A stretch of DNA of 64,000 nucleotides from the NCBI GenBank assembly GCA_021432635.1, contig MU270030.1, positions 942,464 to 1,006,463 on the forward strand, read 5' to 3'. Source of the DNA: Thozetella sp. PMI_491. Lineage: Eukaryota > Ascomycota > Sordariomycetes > Chaetosphaeriales > Chaetosphaeriaceae. The notes beneath the pieces were generated by a model. That model was not told the DNA's origin. It did not search any database and saw only the letters and a program-made list of their open reading frames with translations. Of this stretch, positions 30,721 through 43,127 are shown one piece after another (within the stretch, counting starts at the first letter, position 1; each line of letters opens with the position of its first letter). Both the position numbers and the translations under genes were made by a program.

Positions 30721-32538
30721 GGTGCCAGTTTTGGGAGCAAAGCTCTGACTTTGTGTGCGAAGATCGAAATGTTGCTAATGGAGGTTGTGCGAGAGTTGAG
30801 AGCTGCTTGGGGTTTGTTTGAAGATGGCGATGGGATAATCAAGAGGGCAGCATTGTTGGGGAGAAGAGACGCCTTTTATACCTATCTGGGGGGGACAGAT
30901 GAGCACTCAGGGAATGAGGTTAGGACGAGCACGTTGATTCATATCGCATCTGGGCGCTGGTTGCTGCATCATCAACGGCCATGACCTTATCATTAGAAGC
31001 GGCCTAGCACAATTACTGGACTGAGGGCACCTATCACAGCAGTGCTTTGTCGACTCACTATTAGATACTTCGTTTGGTGATGGTGACGAGGTAGAAATTT
31101 ATGGAAATATCTTTGTTCAAAGGAATAGAGACTCAACCGTGACTTGTATCAAATCGAAACACTATGATCAATAGAAGGCCCATGTCTAAGCAATGATAGC
31201 TCTGTAACTATTGCTTGTTATATCTTGAGCTCTTCAGACCTTCCGAGGTTAAGCCACTTAGATCAATGGGACGGGGGTTTAACTGAACACCCCACTCCAG
31301 CTTTTACAGAACCCTGACAAACCTCAATATAGATAGCCCCTTGATGTATCATGGCGTGGTATACTGGGAGAGATATTCGTCTTTACAGGTTGCATCAAGC
31401 GACAACTTAGCGGAACCGGCTTAGCAGAGAGTTATTAGTCAAAGTCTTTCCTGAAACTCCGCGGCAAGCAGCTCTGTCGTCTGAGCGACCGTACCTGAGA
31501 AGCTACTTGAACACCAGATAAATTATTCCAAACCTACAGTGCATAGCATGTGGCTATAGGCTGCCTGTTGCAAGTACGTCCGCATCTCAAGCACGTATCA
31601 AGCCCCAATCGCCTAGAGATGGCTCCACCGGCCTTCTGCTCTAGCTGCCTCTTTGCTAAGCAATTAGGTCCTGGGTAGTTGATAACTATAATCACCCCTC
31701 CCCTGGGGCTACACGGGCAATAGCCAAACCTCCAAACCTAATTGCCCAGACATTTATTTAGAAACGAGATTACCTCGACCGGTGGCGTTAACAATAAGGC
31801 ACAGCGGCGTATTGGTCGCTGGATGAAGAAGGAGCATACCTCAACGTGGTTGGCTCTTGGCAACGACTACGGGATAGACTATTGGTCTAAGAGGGTCGGG
31901 AATCCGAGCCCCTGACCGGCATATGGGGAGAGTAGTTCAGGGGGCCCGGTTGTGCTTACTACTACTTTCCAAAATGCCCTGGAAGAGGCGCTAAGGATGT
32001 CGTAGCTAGGGCCAATGGGGAAAATAAAATCTGGTTGCGGTTGCCAAGAGACTTTAGGAAGCAGCCCCTGGCGGCGCGATGGACCGATCGAGCCAAAGCT
32101 ATTCTGCTTTAGTTTTTTTTTTTTCTTTGATTAGCGTTGCCGAGATTCTTTGTCGTTCGGGTCTGTGTCGTATGCCTTGCCTATGGAGTGGGCTCGCTGC
32201 CGCTGGCCTTGGCGCTGCCCACCGCCGAGGCGCCTAAGGGGACGGGCAGCACCCCTATGCCCGAAGATCTCCCGCTCCAAAGTGACCAGACCGCGCTGGC
32301 TCGTAGGAGACAGGTTGACAGCAGGCACAAAGAGAGGGGCTCACGTGTGGGTTAGCCCGACTGGATGCCAAGCCCCTGCAGAACCAGGCTTAGTCAGTCG
32401 GAGGGGTCGAGAAGTGCCCCGCGATTTTGCGCATTCGATCCCCACGTCCACCGCTGCCCGACATCACAAGGCACCAGCAGGTTGACCGAACAAAGACAGC
32501 GAGCCACTCTCTCGGTTCTGAATCGCCGCCAAATCACC
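30721..32538. other. Intergenic region
   Basis: No firm gene. A 57-codon open stretch at 31742-31915 (+) has protein-like composition (contains RRIGRWMKKEHTSTWLAL) but no start codon or known domain and could be a decayed element. A frame at 32137-32355 begins with a signal-peptide-like sequence but has no homology I recognise. Confidence 0.45.
30872..30880 (-). promoter_or_regulatory. TATA box of the small hydrophilic protein gene
   Basis: TATAAAAGG on the minus strand, about 150 bp upstream of the ATG at 30720. Confidence 0.5.
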
Positions 32539-33662
32539 ATGGTTAGCCGCCTCGCCCTCGCCCGGCCCGGAGCGCCCGCGCGCCCGCCCGGGAGATGCAT
32601 CGGCAGCAGTTGGCTAACCCGAGACACAGGCCGCCCAGTTGAGCAAAGAAGAGATTGCCCAGTACAAGGAGGTGTTTGACATCTTCGTGCGTCTTGCCCC
32701 TCCACCGCACATGCCCGCCCAAAAAAAAAGCTGCCCGTAGTCTCACGACACAACTCTCACCGCTCCTCCCCCCCTTTCCACATCTCAGCCCTACCGCTGG
32801 CCACCATACCTGCCTGCTGCGCGCCCGCAGCCCAATCATTCCGACAGCGCGGTGATCGTCTGCTGACTTAGCACCCCCCTACAGGACAAGGATGGAACGG
32901 GTAAGTCGCCTCGGACTAGCTTGGCGAGCGTGGCTGTGCTGGCCCAACCTACATGAACGGGAACATAGCTATGCCCCTATGCCCTGCGCGAACCTGCGCG
33001 AGAGGGTCGCCGGCATGCGGCCCCCCTTACCGGGGGAGCAGGAGGGGCCGCTGCCGGCACCGTCCTAGTTCCCGCCCCCGATCGGCCGCCGCTCGCCCCC
33101 CCCTTTGCGTGCTAATGCCGATTGATCTCTAACGGTTATACCCTCCCCCACAGGCGACATCACCGCCGACGAGCTCGGCGAGGTCATGAAGTCTCTCGGC
33201 CTCAACCCCAGCGAAGCCGAGCTCCAGGACCTCGTCAGCGAGGCCGACCTGAACAAGGATGGCGTCATCAACTTCCACGGTAGGCATCGCCGCCGGCGTC
33301 CCCTCGCCTGCACCCGGGGTCGCTCCTCCTGGTTCCGTCTTGCTGACCTGCCCGTGCTGCCCAGAGTTCCTGACCCTCATGTCTCAGAACGTCAAGGAGA
33401 CCGACACGGAACAGGAGCTGATGAACGCCTTCAAGGTCTTCGACAAGGACGGCAGCGGCACCATCTCGTCGGACGAGCTGCGTAACGTGCTCAAGTCCCT
33501 GGGTGAGAACCTGACCGATGCCGAGCTTGACGAGATGATCAAGCTCGCCGATAAGAACGGCGACGGAGACATTGACTGTAGGCCCCCGACCCCTCCCCGC
33601 GGCGCATCCATGGGTGCTGACCAACCCCTACAGACCAGGAGTTCGCCCAGATCATGAAATAG
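32539..33662 (+). CDS. Divergent calmodulin-like protein with four EF hands
   Basis: Calcium-binding regulator of the calmodulin superfamily, 147 residues. Six exons: 32539-32541 (only the ATG), 32630-32686, 32885-32900 (16 nt), 33154-33279, 33365-33577 and 33634-33662. All junctions keep frame and have GT...CAG. The four EF loops are [36 protein letters not shown] and [12 protein letters not shown]; each has acidic or Asn ligands at 1, 3 and 5, Gly at 6 and Glu at 12, so all four should bind calcium. It is clearly not the canonical fungal calmodulin: the N-terminus is [17 protein letters not shown] and the linker after EF2 is [17 protein letters not shown]. It may be a calmodulin paralogue or a myosin-light-chain-like protein. 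Single-exon gene finders would miss the start. Confidence 0.9.
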
Positions 33663-35541
33663 AGAGCCTAGTTGCGTAGAAACCTGTCGGAATCGTTGAC
33701 GAGTCGAGCGCGGGGGCGGCAGTTCCGCTGAATCGCGATCCGTGGCATCGGGACGTACGTTGAACTTCGGTATACCTCGATAGCCTAGAGATGGAATTAG
33801 CTTGGTCATCTCGCCGATGCAATATCACATATGTTACTTTGGCTCCGTGTGGGCTCGGTGTTACACCGAACCCTCGCCTCTGGCCTGTCTCTGCCACGCT
33901 TCCTTTATTCAGAGGCCCCCTTCGACCCCGCCGTTCGGGCATCGAAGGGGGCATAGAGTCTCTTGTGACCCCCGACATCGGTGCGATTGGCCTGGGATAA
34001 GAAAAGATCTCGCTACCATTCGATGGGCAACCCCCCCGCCCACAAGTTTTATTGCCGACCTGGCAATATCCCGAGTTCCTGTCGTCTACGTTGTGTCGGT
34101 TGTCGCTCACGGAAGCACCACGCTATGCCAACACCCTACTCGTGCACCCATACGGCTGTCCTTGTGCATCATGTGTTGTACTAGGGCGCTCTGCAGGTGC
34201 TGATTGCCCTCGCCTTTCCGTATGCCCGACCTGTCTCGTCGTCGTTGTCTCCCGGGACTTGCGGGAAGCATGGAACTTGACATTCGTCACTCTTCGTGTA
34301 ACTGTGACGAGCCCTGGATACCTCCCCAAGCCAACCCCCAAACCTCGCCAGGCATACAGTCTGCCGCCTGCACCCTGCAGTCTGCAGCATGCGCCGTCGG
34401 CGAGGTCCTTGGCGGAACGCTGCAGGATGGAGGCCGCGTCGAAGAATCCAATATGGCATCTTCCTTCCCGAGAAGGCCTTCGCTTCGTGCCGGGTACCAA
34501 GTTCCTGGTAGGCCTGGTCGTGGGATTCGGACTGGGGCGCACGCAAGGGCCTAGGCCTCATTGACGTCAAGGCACGTCGAGGCTACAGATTCCTCGGCCG
34601 CGGGCCCCCGGGGCGCACGCGTGGCCAAGAGGCTCGAGCGGTGGCACCGAGGCTGACTGGAATCCACGAGAAGCTCCTATATAGTAGGAGGCAGCCTTCT
34701 CGCAGGCTGGTGCTATATTAAGGCTGCGAACGTCAAGGATCACCGTGACCAATGGCGTCAGGTGACATGCCCCTCGGGCCCAAGACTGCGCCGTCGTGGT
34801 GTATAGGCTGATGTCGAGCAATATGCGGCCCGCGCTGGGATTCGCGGATTCGCGGGGGAAGCTCCTCTTGCTCAACACCACGCTCTCTTATCGTCAGACG
34901 TGCGGCGGCCACCCTGCTTGGGCAAGCCGGCAGCGTTGTATTCTCCTATTCCTCATGCATGCCTGCTTCTCCCCGAGAATAAGTCATGCGCGATAGCCTC
35001 CGCGGGAGTGGTGTGTTGCATATCGGACATCACCCCCGGGCCAAGCAGGGCCGTGCAAAGCTGTTCTTCGTGGCCGTCGAGACGATGCGAAGTGGCCGCA
35101 CGCCGCCGACGAGCGAATAGCGGACCATCGCGGCCAATATGGTTAACCCTTGGCAGGCCAGGAATGACCTTGAACAGAGTATGACAAAAGTGCCGCTGAA
35201 TGCGTCGATAAAGTACCTAGTCTATGCAGAAACAACCAACGGCTCGCGACACCCGACGTCGAAGTCATTCTGAGAAGGTCCCGGAGCCTCGGACAATGCT
35301 GCTATGCCATGCAACCAACAAGAAACGGTCAAAGGACAAACGAGAAACCCGGCCGCCACCGGCACCACCACCCACCATCTCCCCCACCTTAGTCTACCGC
35401 AACACCACTGGAACCACGTCGGCAGCCCCCATCCTCCGCCCCTAGCAAGATCACACACACACACACTCACACGCAAGCACGCATCTGCCGAGAGAAATAC
35501 CGTATCAAGCGCGCAGGGGAAGGACCTTCGGCGTCCGCCAC
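33663..35541. other. Intergenic region between convergent genes
   Basis: 3' flanks of the calmodulin-like gene and of the subtilisin gene. No gene supported. A CA microsatellite lies at 35451-35472. Confidence 0.5.
35451..35472. repeat. CA microsatellite
   Basis: Short CA repeat with one interruption, just beyond the 3' end of the subtilisin gene. Confidence 0.7.
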
Positions 35542-36933
<1,392 letters not shown>

Positions 36934-38696
36934 GGCGAGTCTGAGACAGGAAAGGGCTTCTAGGAGGGGACGAGGGGATCTGGATGGCGAGGAGTGGCCT
37001 TCGATTCCTGAGACACGAGGTCATCGTCGTCCTTTATAGTCGTGATGGCGCCCTCGAGCGAGGGAGCCTGCGACTCGGGGATATTGAGCTTCCTATCCCA
37101 GTGTCGCCGCTACCACCCTGTCCTCACGCACACGAGTCGGCGCACAGCTCTGACGCCCTGATCCCCGATATTGCGAGCATCAGCATCGTCTCGCACAGGT
37201 GCATCACGACGTCGGCGTAGTGCCCTCCCTCAGCTGCGAGGGATGCAGTCACACTCGATGCCTAGTCCAAGCCTCACCGCTTCGCAGCAAGGAGCTGCCG
37301 TATCCGGCGCGCGCCCACCCCCCCTTCGGTGCCCTCCCATCCCGCGCCTGAGAGCGCCGTCGATAAGACGGCGTCGACGCAGTGGAAGCAGCGATGCGGC
37401 CGGCCAGGGGCTAGGGGGCTAGGGGAGGGAGGGAAGGGTCCAGAAGGCCACCGGTGACCCGTGTCAGGATGCCTAGCCATGCCTGCTCCCGTGGGCCACC
37501 ACGGCCATGACGCAAGGCATACGCCGGGCGCGGGACGCGCCAGAGGTCTGGGTCGCAATATCGCCCAGGACGCAAAAGAGCCAGTATCTATGCGGCGAGC
37601 GCCCAGTGGCCGGCAGATGATGGGTTGCAGAGTGGGATAGGAGGGAGTCATCGTATACGGGAGCGAGCACGCCCGACGCCGACGGCGACGCACGACGCGC
37701 TGGTGCGAATGACGGCCTCCTAGTCTGGCCTGTTGGTCCCTCACGTGGTGCGGAGCAGCCCAAGCGCGAGCATGGATTCCGTCAGTTGGGGGGATCCTGG
37801 GACAAGAGAGGGAAGATACGGGTGGTAGATTAATATGTGAGATATCATATAGAGAATATATTGACTGACAGGTCGGTTGTCCAATGTGCCCGCGGGTGCA
37901 GGCGAGTGACCTCGCGAATCTCACTGGACGTGGGCCGCCATAAGTGCCTTGGCCAACTGAGCTTAGGCATGGCTTGGAGCGCACCTGGTCCATGGAGCGT
38001 TCGCCGGTCAGAGCACCTTCCCGATTTCTACATGGGCCAGCAAAACAAGGACAGGAGGGAATCGCGAGGTGGCAGTGGTGGTATTCTAGGATTCGTGCGA
38101 CGAGGCGTGATTCGCGCGTGCGAAGGCGACGTCCCTTCGCCAAGACCACGCGCCAGCTCACGGGATGCGCAGCAGCGAAGGCCCGCCGCCCAGCCCCAAC
38201 TCGCCTAACTTCCTCCCATCTCTGGCCTAGAGCGGAATACCTATAGAGGGGCCACCGAGCACGAAAGAGGGATCTTCAAGAGCCGTGGCCGAAAGCCGTC
38301 ACGCATGGGCTCTTTCGGGCGACAGGCTTGGCTAGGTGGCACGAGCCGGGGCGCCTTACGGGTTGTCAACCGAGCGAGCATCCTGACCCACGCCGTGCCG
38401 TGAGAGAGCAGACTCTCGAAGGGTCTTTATCGGCGCAATTAATTCTACATTAGACGATACAACACTTACCATCCCGCAGAGGGGCCTCTGCGCACGGCGG
38501 TGATGCGGCTCGGGGGATTTTTTTTATTTTTTTTTTAGGTAAATAAGCTCAGCGGGAGGACGCGATCTCGGAAAGGGAGGGGGGTCTAAGAGACGGCATA
38601 CCTTTGTTTCTGATTGAGAGAAGGTATAACGGCCACTCGATAAGAAGCATGGGTTCCAATTTGACGCTGTCTATTCTAAGGCTTGTCGATGCAGGT
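36934..38696. other. Intergenic region
   Basis: Promoter of the subtilisin gene, then spacer up to the TFIP11-like 3' end. The 295-codon minus-strand frame at 37274-38161 has no domain and a low-complexity Arg-rich composition, so I do not call it. A T-run lies at 38518-38537. Confidence 0.5.
37033..37038 (-). promoter_or_regulatory. TATA box of the subtilisin gene
   Basis: TATAAA on the minus strand (37033-37038) about 100 bp upstream of the ATG at 36933. Confidence 0.5.
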
Positions 38697-41193
38697 TTAC
38701 CTAGAGGCCAGGTCGTAGAGGTTCGCCCACTCGGTCTCGTTGTCCGCGTGGACGACGAGGGGTATATCGTTCTTCTTTTCCACCACGAGCGTGTCGCCCT
38801 TGAAGTAGGCGAGCACGCCGCCCTTTCCGTCTCCGCGGGCTGTGATCCTGTAGAGCGGGCCCTCGACGTGCGCTTTCTTGCGCTCGGGCATGAACTGGAG
38901 CTCGTTCTCCTCGCACCAATCCTCTGTGACAGACCGGAATGTCTTCTCCTCGGGCTGTTTAGTAGGAGTTTGTGGGGCCTCGCGAGAACGCTGGTGCTGC
39001 TTGTGGGCGGCGTGCTTCTCATGCACCTTAGAGTCCCTAGTCTGGAGGGCGGGTGCTGCCTCCGGGGGCTTGAGCTCAGCCTTCGCCCGGTCCCCGAGAT
39101 CCAGGGCCTTCTCGATGAGCGTCGTGCCCTTGGCAAATTCGGCCGCGACCGAGGGGAGGTCCTTGACGTCGGCTAGAGCGACGTCATGCCACCACTCGAA
39201 CCATTGACCAATCTCGTCGTAGCTCGCGTCGTCCAGGATGAGCCACTGGTAGAGGGTCTTGTGCCACTGGGGAAAGACTCCAGCCGCAATGACTTCGCCA
39301 ATCATGGAGGGAGGGATGACATCGACCCACTTTAGGATCCCCTCTAGCATCTCCATGTACGGTTCTTGGTCCTCTGGGGCAACGCGGAAATTGGTCTTTA
39401 GGTAGCGTGCCATGCTCGGGAGGAGATGGTTCATGACCAACGGTTCCCACTGGTCGCTGCCCTTCTTCGGCCGCAGGACCTCCTTCCATTGCTTCAAGCC
39501 AGGGATTACGCCCCGGTGGAAATCCCAGGCGTCGATGAGCTGGCGGAACTTGCGACGCACGTCTGAGACGAGACCCGAGGAGCTCTTGGGGTCCAGGTGA
39601 AGGCCAGGCAGGAACTGCAGCCAGGGAAAGATCCATACGTGAGGTAGGCTGTGATGGTTCTTTCTCTTCGGCTCCCACTTCCTGACAGCGTCGTCTAGTT
39701 TGCGAACAATGTCCTGCTCCAGCAGCTGCTTGCGGATGAACCCCGGCAAAAGTGGCTGCCAGGCCTCGAAAAGTGCGACCATCTGGTCCGAGTGCCGGGG
39801 GTTCCATTCTCGGATGGCGCTGGCCACCCGGGGAAGCCACAGCTTGTACATCATGGCTTCGTAAGGAGTTCCAGTGCGATGCACCTTCTTCGGTGGCTGC
39901 TGCAAGCCTAGGAGGCTGCCGATCGAGGTGAGTCCGTCGACGAAGCTGGGCTTTGGCTCTTCGAGTGGATTCCAGGCCTGGAGGAACTCCTTGAAGGTGG
40001 GGTGGATTGCCGCGACGGCCAACGACGAGAGCTCGTCTCGTATTTGCGGCAGCATGGTGCCAGTGATGGAGTCATTGGCAGCCTTCAGCCCTGCGATGAT
40101 CTTGGATAGCTTGATGGAGAGCTCCGTGCGTTTGTCCGGCTCTCCGTTCTCTGGTGGCTGCGCGATATCTCGGCAAGCAGCCATGATCGAATTATTGCCT
40201 TGGAGGCTCGCTGCCAGCTCATCCAGCTCCTGCTTTTCCTGCTGCAGCTGCAATTCCAAGTAAGCCTTGCGCTCCTGCAAGCTTTGCCACTCCTCTAGGA
40301 TAGCCATGAAGTCGTTCTGGGCCCGGCGGGCAAGCTTGCGGGACTCTGCTGCCTCGGCCGTCTCCGGTGGAGCGGATGATCCGGTGGGTGTCATGAGCCC
40401 GGACGACGACGTCAGCATCTTCTGGCTGCGTCCCGTCAAGTCAAGAATGGGGGTGAAAGCGTCGGGGATGTTCAAGCCAGGGGCGGCTTTCTTGACCTCA
40501 TCCATGGTAAGATACTTCGGCTTTTGGCGGATCGGAGTGCTCGCAGCACTGCCAGCTGCGCTTCCGCCGGCTAGTGCCTTCTTCCGGCGGGCTGCCTTCT
40601 TCTTCTTCTCTTCCTCATCTGAGTCTATCACCACCTCTCCGCGAAGGCGAGCCTGCCGCTTTTCTTCCTGTTTCTCCTGCTCCGACTTTTCCCTGACAGC
40701 GCCGAGACCGATTTTCTGCGGGCGCAAGTTCGCCTCGATGATGAGGTTCCGACCCTGTCCCTCCGAACCAAGACCTTGGCCCTCGACGTAGCCCATCTTG
40801 GCCATCATGCGAGCGCCGAAGGACATAGGATTGATCTTCGCTTTGCCCCCTTTGCCCTGGCCAAACGCACTAGGCATCGCGGTTTTCGGTGTCGAGGGGC
40901 CATCGTCTTTGACTTTTAGGACGGGTTCGGCGGCAGAGGATGGTACGAAACTGGTGCCTGTACGGGAGGCCGAGCCGGATTTCGACTTGACAAATGACTT
41001 GGGGGGTGCGCCAGTGAGCTTGCTGAAGATCTCCTCCTGCGCCGGCGGTCTCCAGCCCATCCCCAAGCCAGCTGCGGCAGGGCGCGAGAAGCCTAGACCA
41101 CCATCCCTTGAGTCTTCTTCATCCTCGTCGTCCTCGTTATCGACGGTGGCACCGAGACCAAGGCCCATGGTTCGGGGCTCGTCATCATCATAT

Positions 41194-41226
<33 letters not shown>

Positions 41227-41552
41227 TTGTCGTCGTCGTCGTCGTCGTCTGAATCGTTGGCCTTCTTGCCCGAAGACACGAAACTGACGCCTTTGGTTCG
41301 CAGGTTCTTGCGCTTGAAGCTCCGACCGCCATCATCATCCTCGCTGTCCGAGCCAAATACCCCAAGAGCCGCGCTCTCCTTCGTGTTACGGTCGGTGCGT
41401 CGTCGCTTGCGGGGGTTGTAGTCGGCAAATTCGCTGTCATGCGGGTTGCGCGACGGCATGAGGTACTCATTGTCCTCGTCGCCTTCAGACTCGGACGACG
41501 AGTAGTCGGCCGCGCTGGCCTTCTTGAGCATCGCGGGATCAAAGCGATCCAT
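38697..41552 (-). CDS. TFIP11: TFIP11/Ntr1-like G-patch splicing factor
   Basis: Nuclear protein of the tuftelin-interacting-protein-11 (yeast Ntr1/Spp382) family, which recruits and activates the Prp43 helicase for spliceosome disassembly. Intronless, 951 residues. Residues 1-130 form the acidic TIP N-terminal region with long Asp and Glu runs and a basic patch RKRRR. The G-patch lies at about 240-285 (ARMMAKMGYVEGQGLG, then EGQGRN). Residues 290-330 are basic and charged. The GCFC domain covers about 400-800, with WEPLVMNHLLPSMARYL and WKEVLRPKKG. The end (after about residue 860) carries the typical EDWCEENELQFMPE block. Length, order of domains and motif content match the family. The start at 41552 gives MDRFDPAMLKK, a usual beginning for fungal members. 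Confidence 0.93.
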
Positions 41553-41921
41553 GGCGGGCGCGAGCGATTGCTGGGACGGGGTGCGAGCGTGGCGGATAAA
41601 CAGTCAGAGATGCCTGCTCCGCGGATGGCTGATTTGACGGAAGTCGCGCCCCAAATTTTGGGTCCCTTATCGCTTATCGGATCTACACGTACCACACTGC
41701 TAGTGTTATGCATTTACCAGGATCTATCTACGTCACAGTTCACAGAATAGAGGGGCAGGAGTGAATAGGTATAGAATGGATATATGTATATATATGCATA
41801 CAAATCGTATATTCTTAATTCGGGTATCTTGTGTTGTATCTTCTTAGCCATCCCCGTCCTTCCTGGACTGGCCCCATAACGCCAAGCACAATAGTGGTCC
41901 ATACTACAAAAAAGTACATCG
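41553..41921. other. Short intergenic region
   Basis: Promoter of the TFIP11-like gene and 3' flank of the SDR gene. An AT-rich TATATATA stretch lies at about 41780-41800. No other feature seen. Confidence 0.5.
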
Positions 41922-43034
41922 TCAAGCAGTGGCTCTAACATTCAGCGGCACTTCTCTCCTCTTTCCCAGTGACGTGGGGCTTTGTCCCCGCGGCAAGCCT
42001 TTTTTTGCCAACCTCAGCTCGAGGAAGTGGCCGACTGTGCTCTTCACCTGGTCCCGGAAGGACGCAAACTGGAATGCAAATGTCGCCTCCGTCTCGCTAG
42101 CGTCGATCGGAATCACGGTTGTGTCAACGTTGCCGTTGGCAACCAGCAATCTTGCCTCCCACGCATTCGGGAACTCTTGCCTGGCGATGTCCTTGGCATC
42201 GTTCCACGTGGCCGTTTGGCTAAGGATGTAGCTTTGGTTGCCGAGAACGTTTGGGTCGAGCGACTTGAGATGGGCCCGCGCGACATCGTCGACGTGAACG
42301 GTGGCGCCTGCATAGGGGCCGAACCGCTTGCCGAGGAGCATGGCGAGGATGACAGCGTTGGTTCCCTTCATGGCTTGGCTAGGGGTAGTGGCGGCGTCGT
42401 TGCGGCCAATGACGAAGGATGGGTGGAGGTACACGACGTCAAATGCTGGACGCTCACGCTCCACCCAGGCCTCGGAGTACTGAAGGGCGGCGACCTTGGA
42501 GGCTGCGTAGGCGGCGAACTCGGAATGGTACGGTCCCTCGACGAATGGGATACGATCCGTGGGGAGGACGGGTCGAGAAGGGCTGCGGCGTTCAGTCCCC
42601 TCCATCTCGGCAACGGGTATGAGGGCCACGATCGAGCTGGTCATGACCACGCGCCTGACGGTCCCGCAGCTGTCGGATGCCTCGAGTATGTTGAGGGTGC
42701 CGCGGATGGCAGGCTGGATGAAGAATGCGTCGTGCTGGCTGAGCGGGACGCTGTCTCCTGTCACGAGCGGCGACGCGATGTGAATAACATGGGTAACGCC
42801 CTCGACGGCTCTGTCGTAGGCACCCGGTGCTGTGATGTCGGGGACGAGGGCGAAAGTCAAGCGGGATCCCGGCTTGAGCTGCTGGATCTCAGGCCGGGCC
42901 AAAATTCCCGCGATTTTGGATTCTGAGCGGACCGCTGCCCGCACCTGGTAGCCGGCACGGAGGACGTGCACCAGAGTGGCAGATCCGACATGGCCAGTGG
43001 CCCCGGTGATGAGAACAATACTGTTTGCTTTCAT
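41922..43034 (-). CDS. Extended SDR: NAD(P)-dependent epimerase/dihydroflavonol-reductase-like
   Basis: Soluble NAD(P)H-dependent oxidoreductase of the extended short-chain dehydrogenase group (aldehyde/ketone reductase, similar to dihydroflavonol reductases and Gre2). 370 residues from the ATG at 43034. The Rossmann dinucleotide motif GATGHVGSA lies at about residues 9-17. The catalytic Ser is in VVMTSSIVAL and the YxxxK motif is YAASK. The C-terminal half includes VHVDDVARAHLKSL, typical of the family. The frame extends 133 codons upstream to 43433, but that part has no domain and the start chosen directly precedes the Rossmann strand. A TATA-like ATATATAAT sits about 90 bp upstream. Intronless. 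The substrate is unknown. Confidence 0.88.
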   Translation of the reverse strand: MKANSIVLITGATGHVGSATLVHVLRAGYQVRAAVRSESKIAGILARPEIQQLKPGSRLTFALVPDITAPGAYDRAVEGVTHVIHIASPLVTGDSVPLSQHDAFFIQPAIRGTLNILEASDSCGTVRRVVMTSSIVALIPVAEMEGTERRSPSRPVLPTDRIPFVEGPYHSEFAAYAASKVAALQYSEAWVERERPAFDVVYLHPSFVIGRNDAATTPSQAMKGTNAVILAMLLGKRFGPYAGATVHVDDVARAHLKSLDPNVLGNQSYILSQTATWNDAKDIARQEFPNAWEARLLVANGNVDTTVIPIDASETEATFAFQFASFRDQVKSTVGHFLELRLAKKGLPRGQSPTSLGKRREVPLNVRATA

Positions 43035-43118
43035 TTTGCCTTTGGTCTGAGAACGGCGGCGGGTGGTCGTGTCGGAAGTGCCGGCAACGCTGGGAGGAGC
43101 GAGGCTGCTGGGGGGCTC

Positions 43119-43127
43119 ATTATATAT
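43119..43127 (-). promoter_or_regulatory. TATA box of the SDR gene
   Basis: ATATATAAT on the minus strand about 90 bp upstream of the ATG at 43034. Confidence 0.5.

Noticed and set aside
37274-38161. 295-codon minus-strand frame
   Set aside because: Composition is Arg/Pro/His-rich with no domain, and it fills a promoter region of high GC; looks like a chance frame.
40267-41421. Long plus-strand frames opposite the TFIP11-like gene
   Set aside because: They are serine-rich shadows of the Asp/Glu runs on the coding strand.
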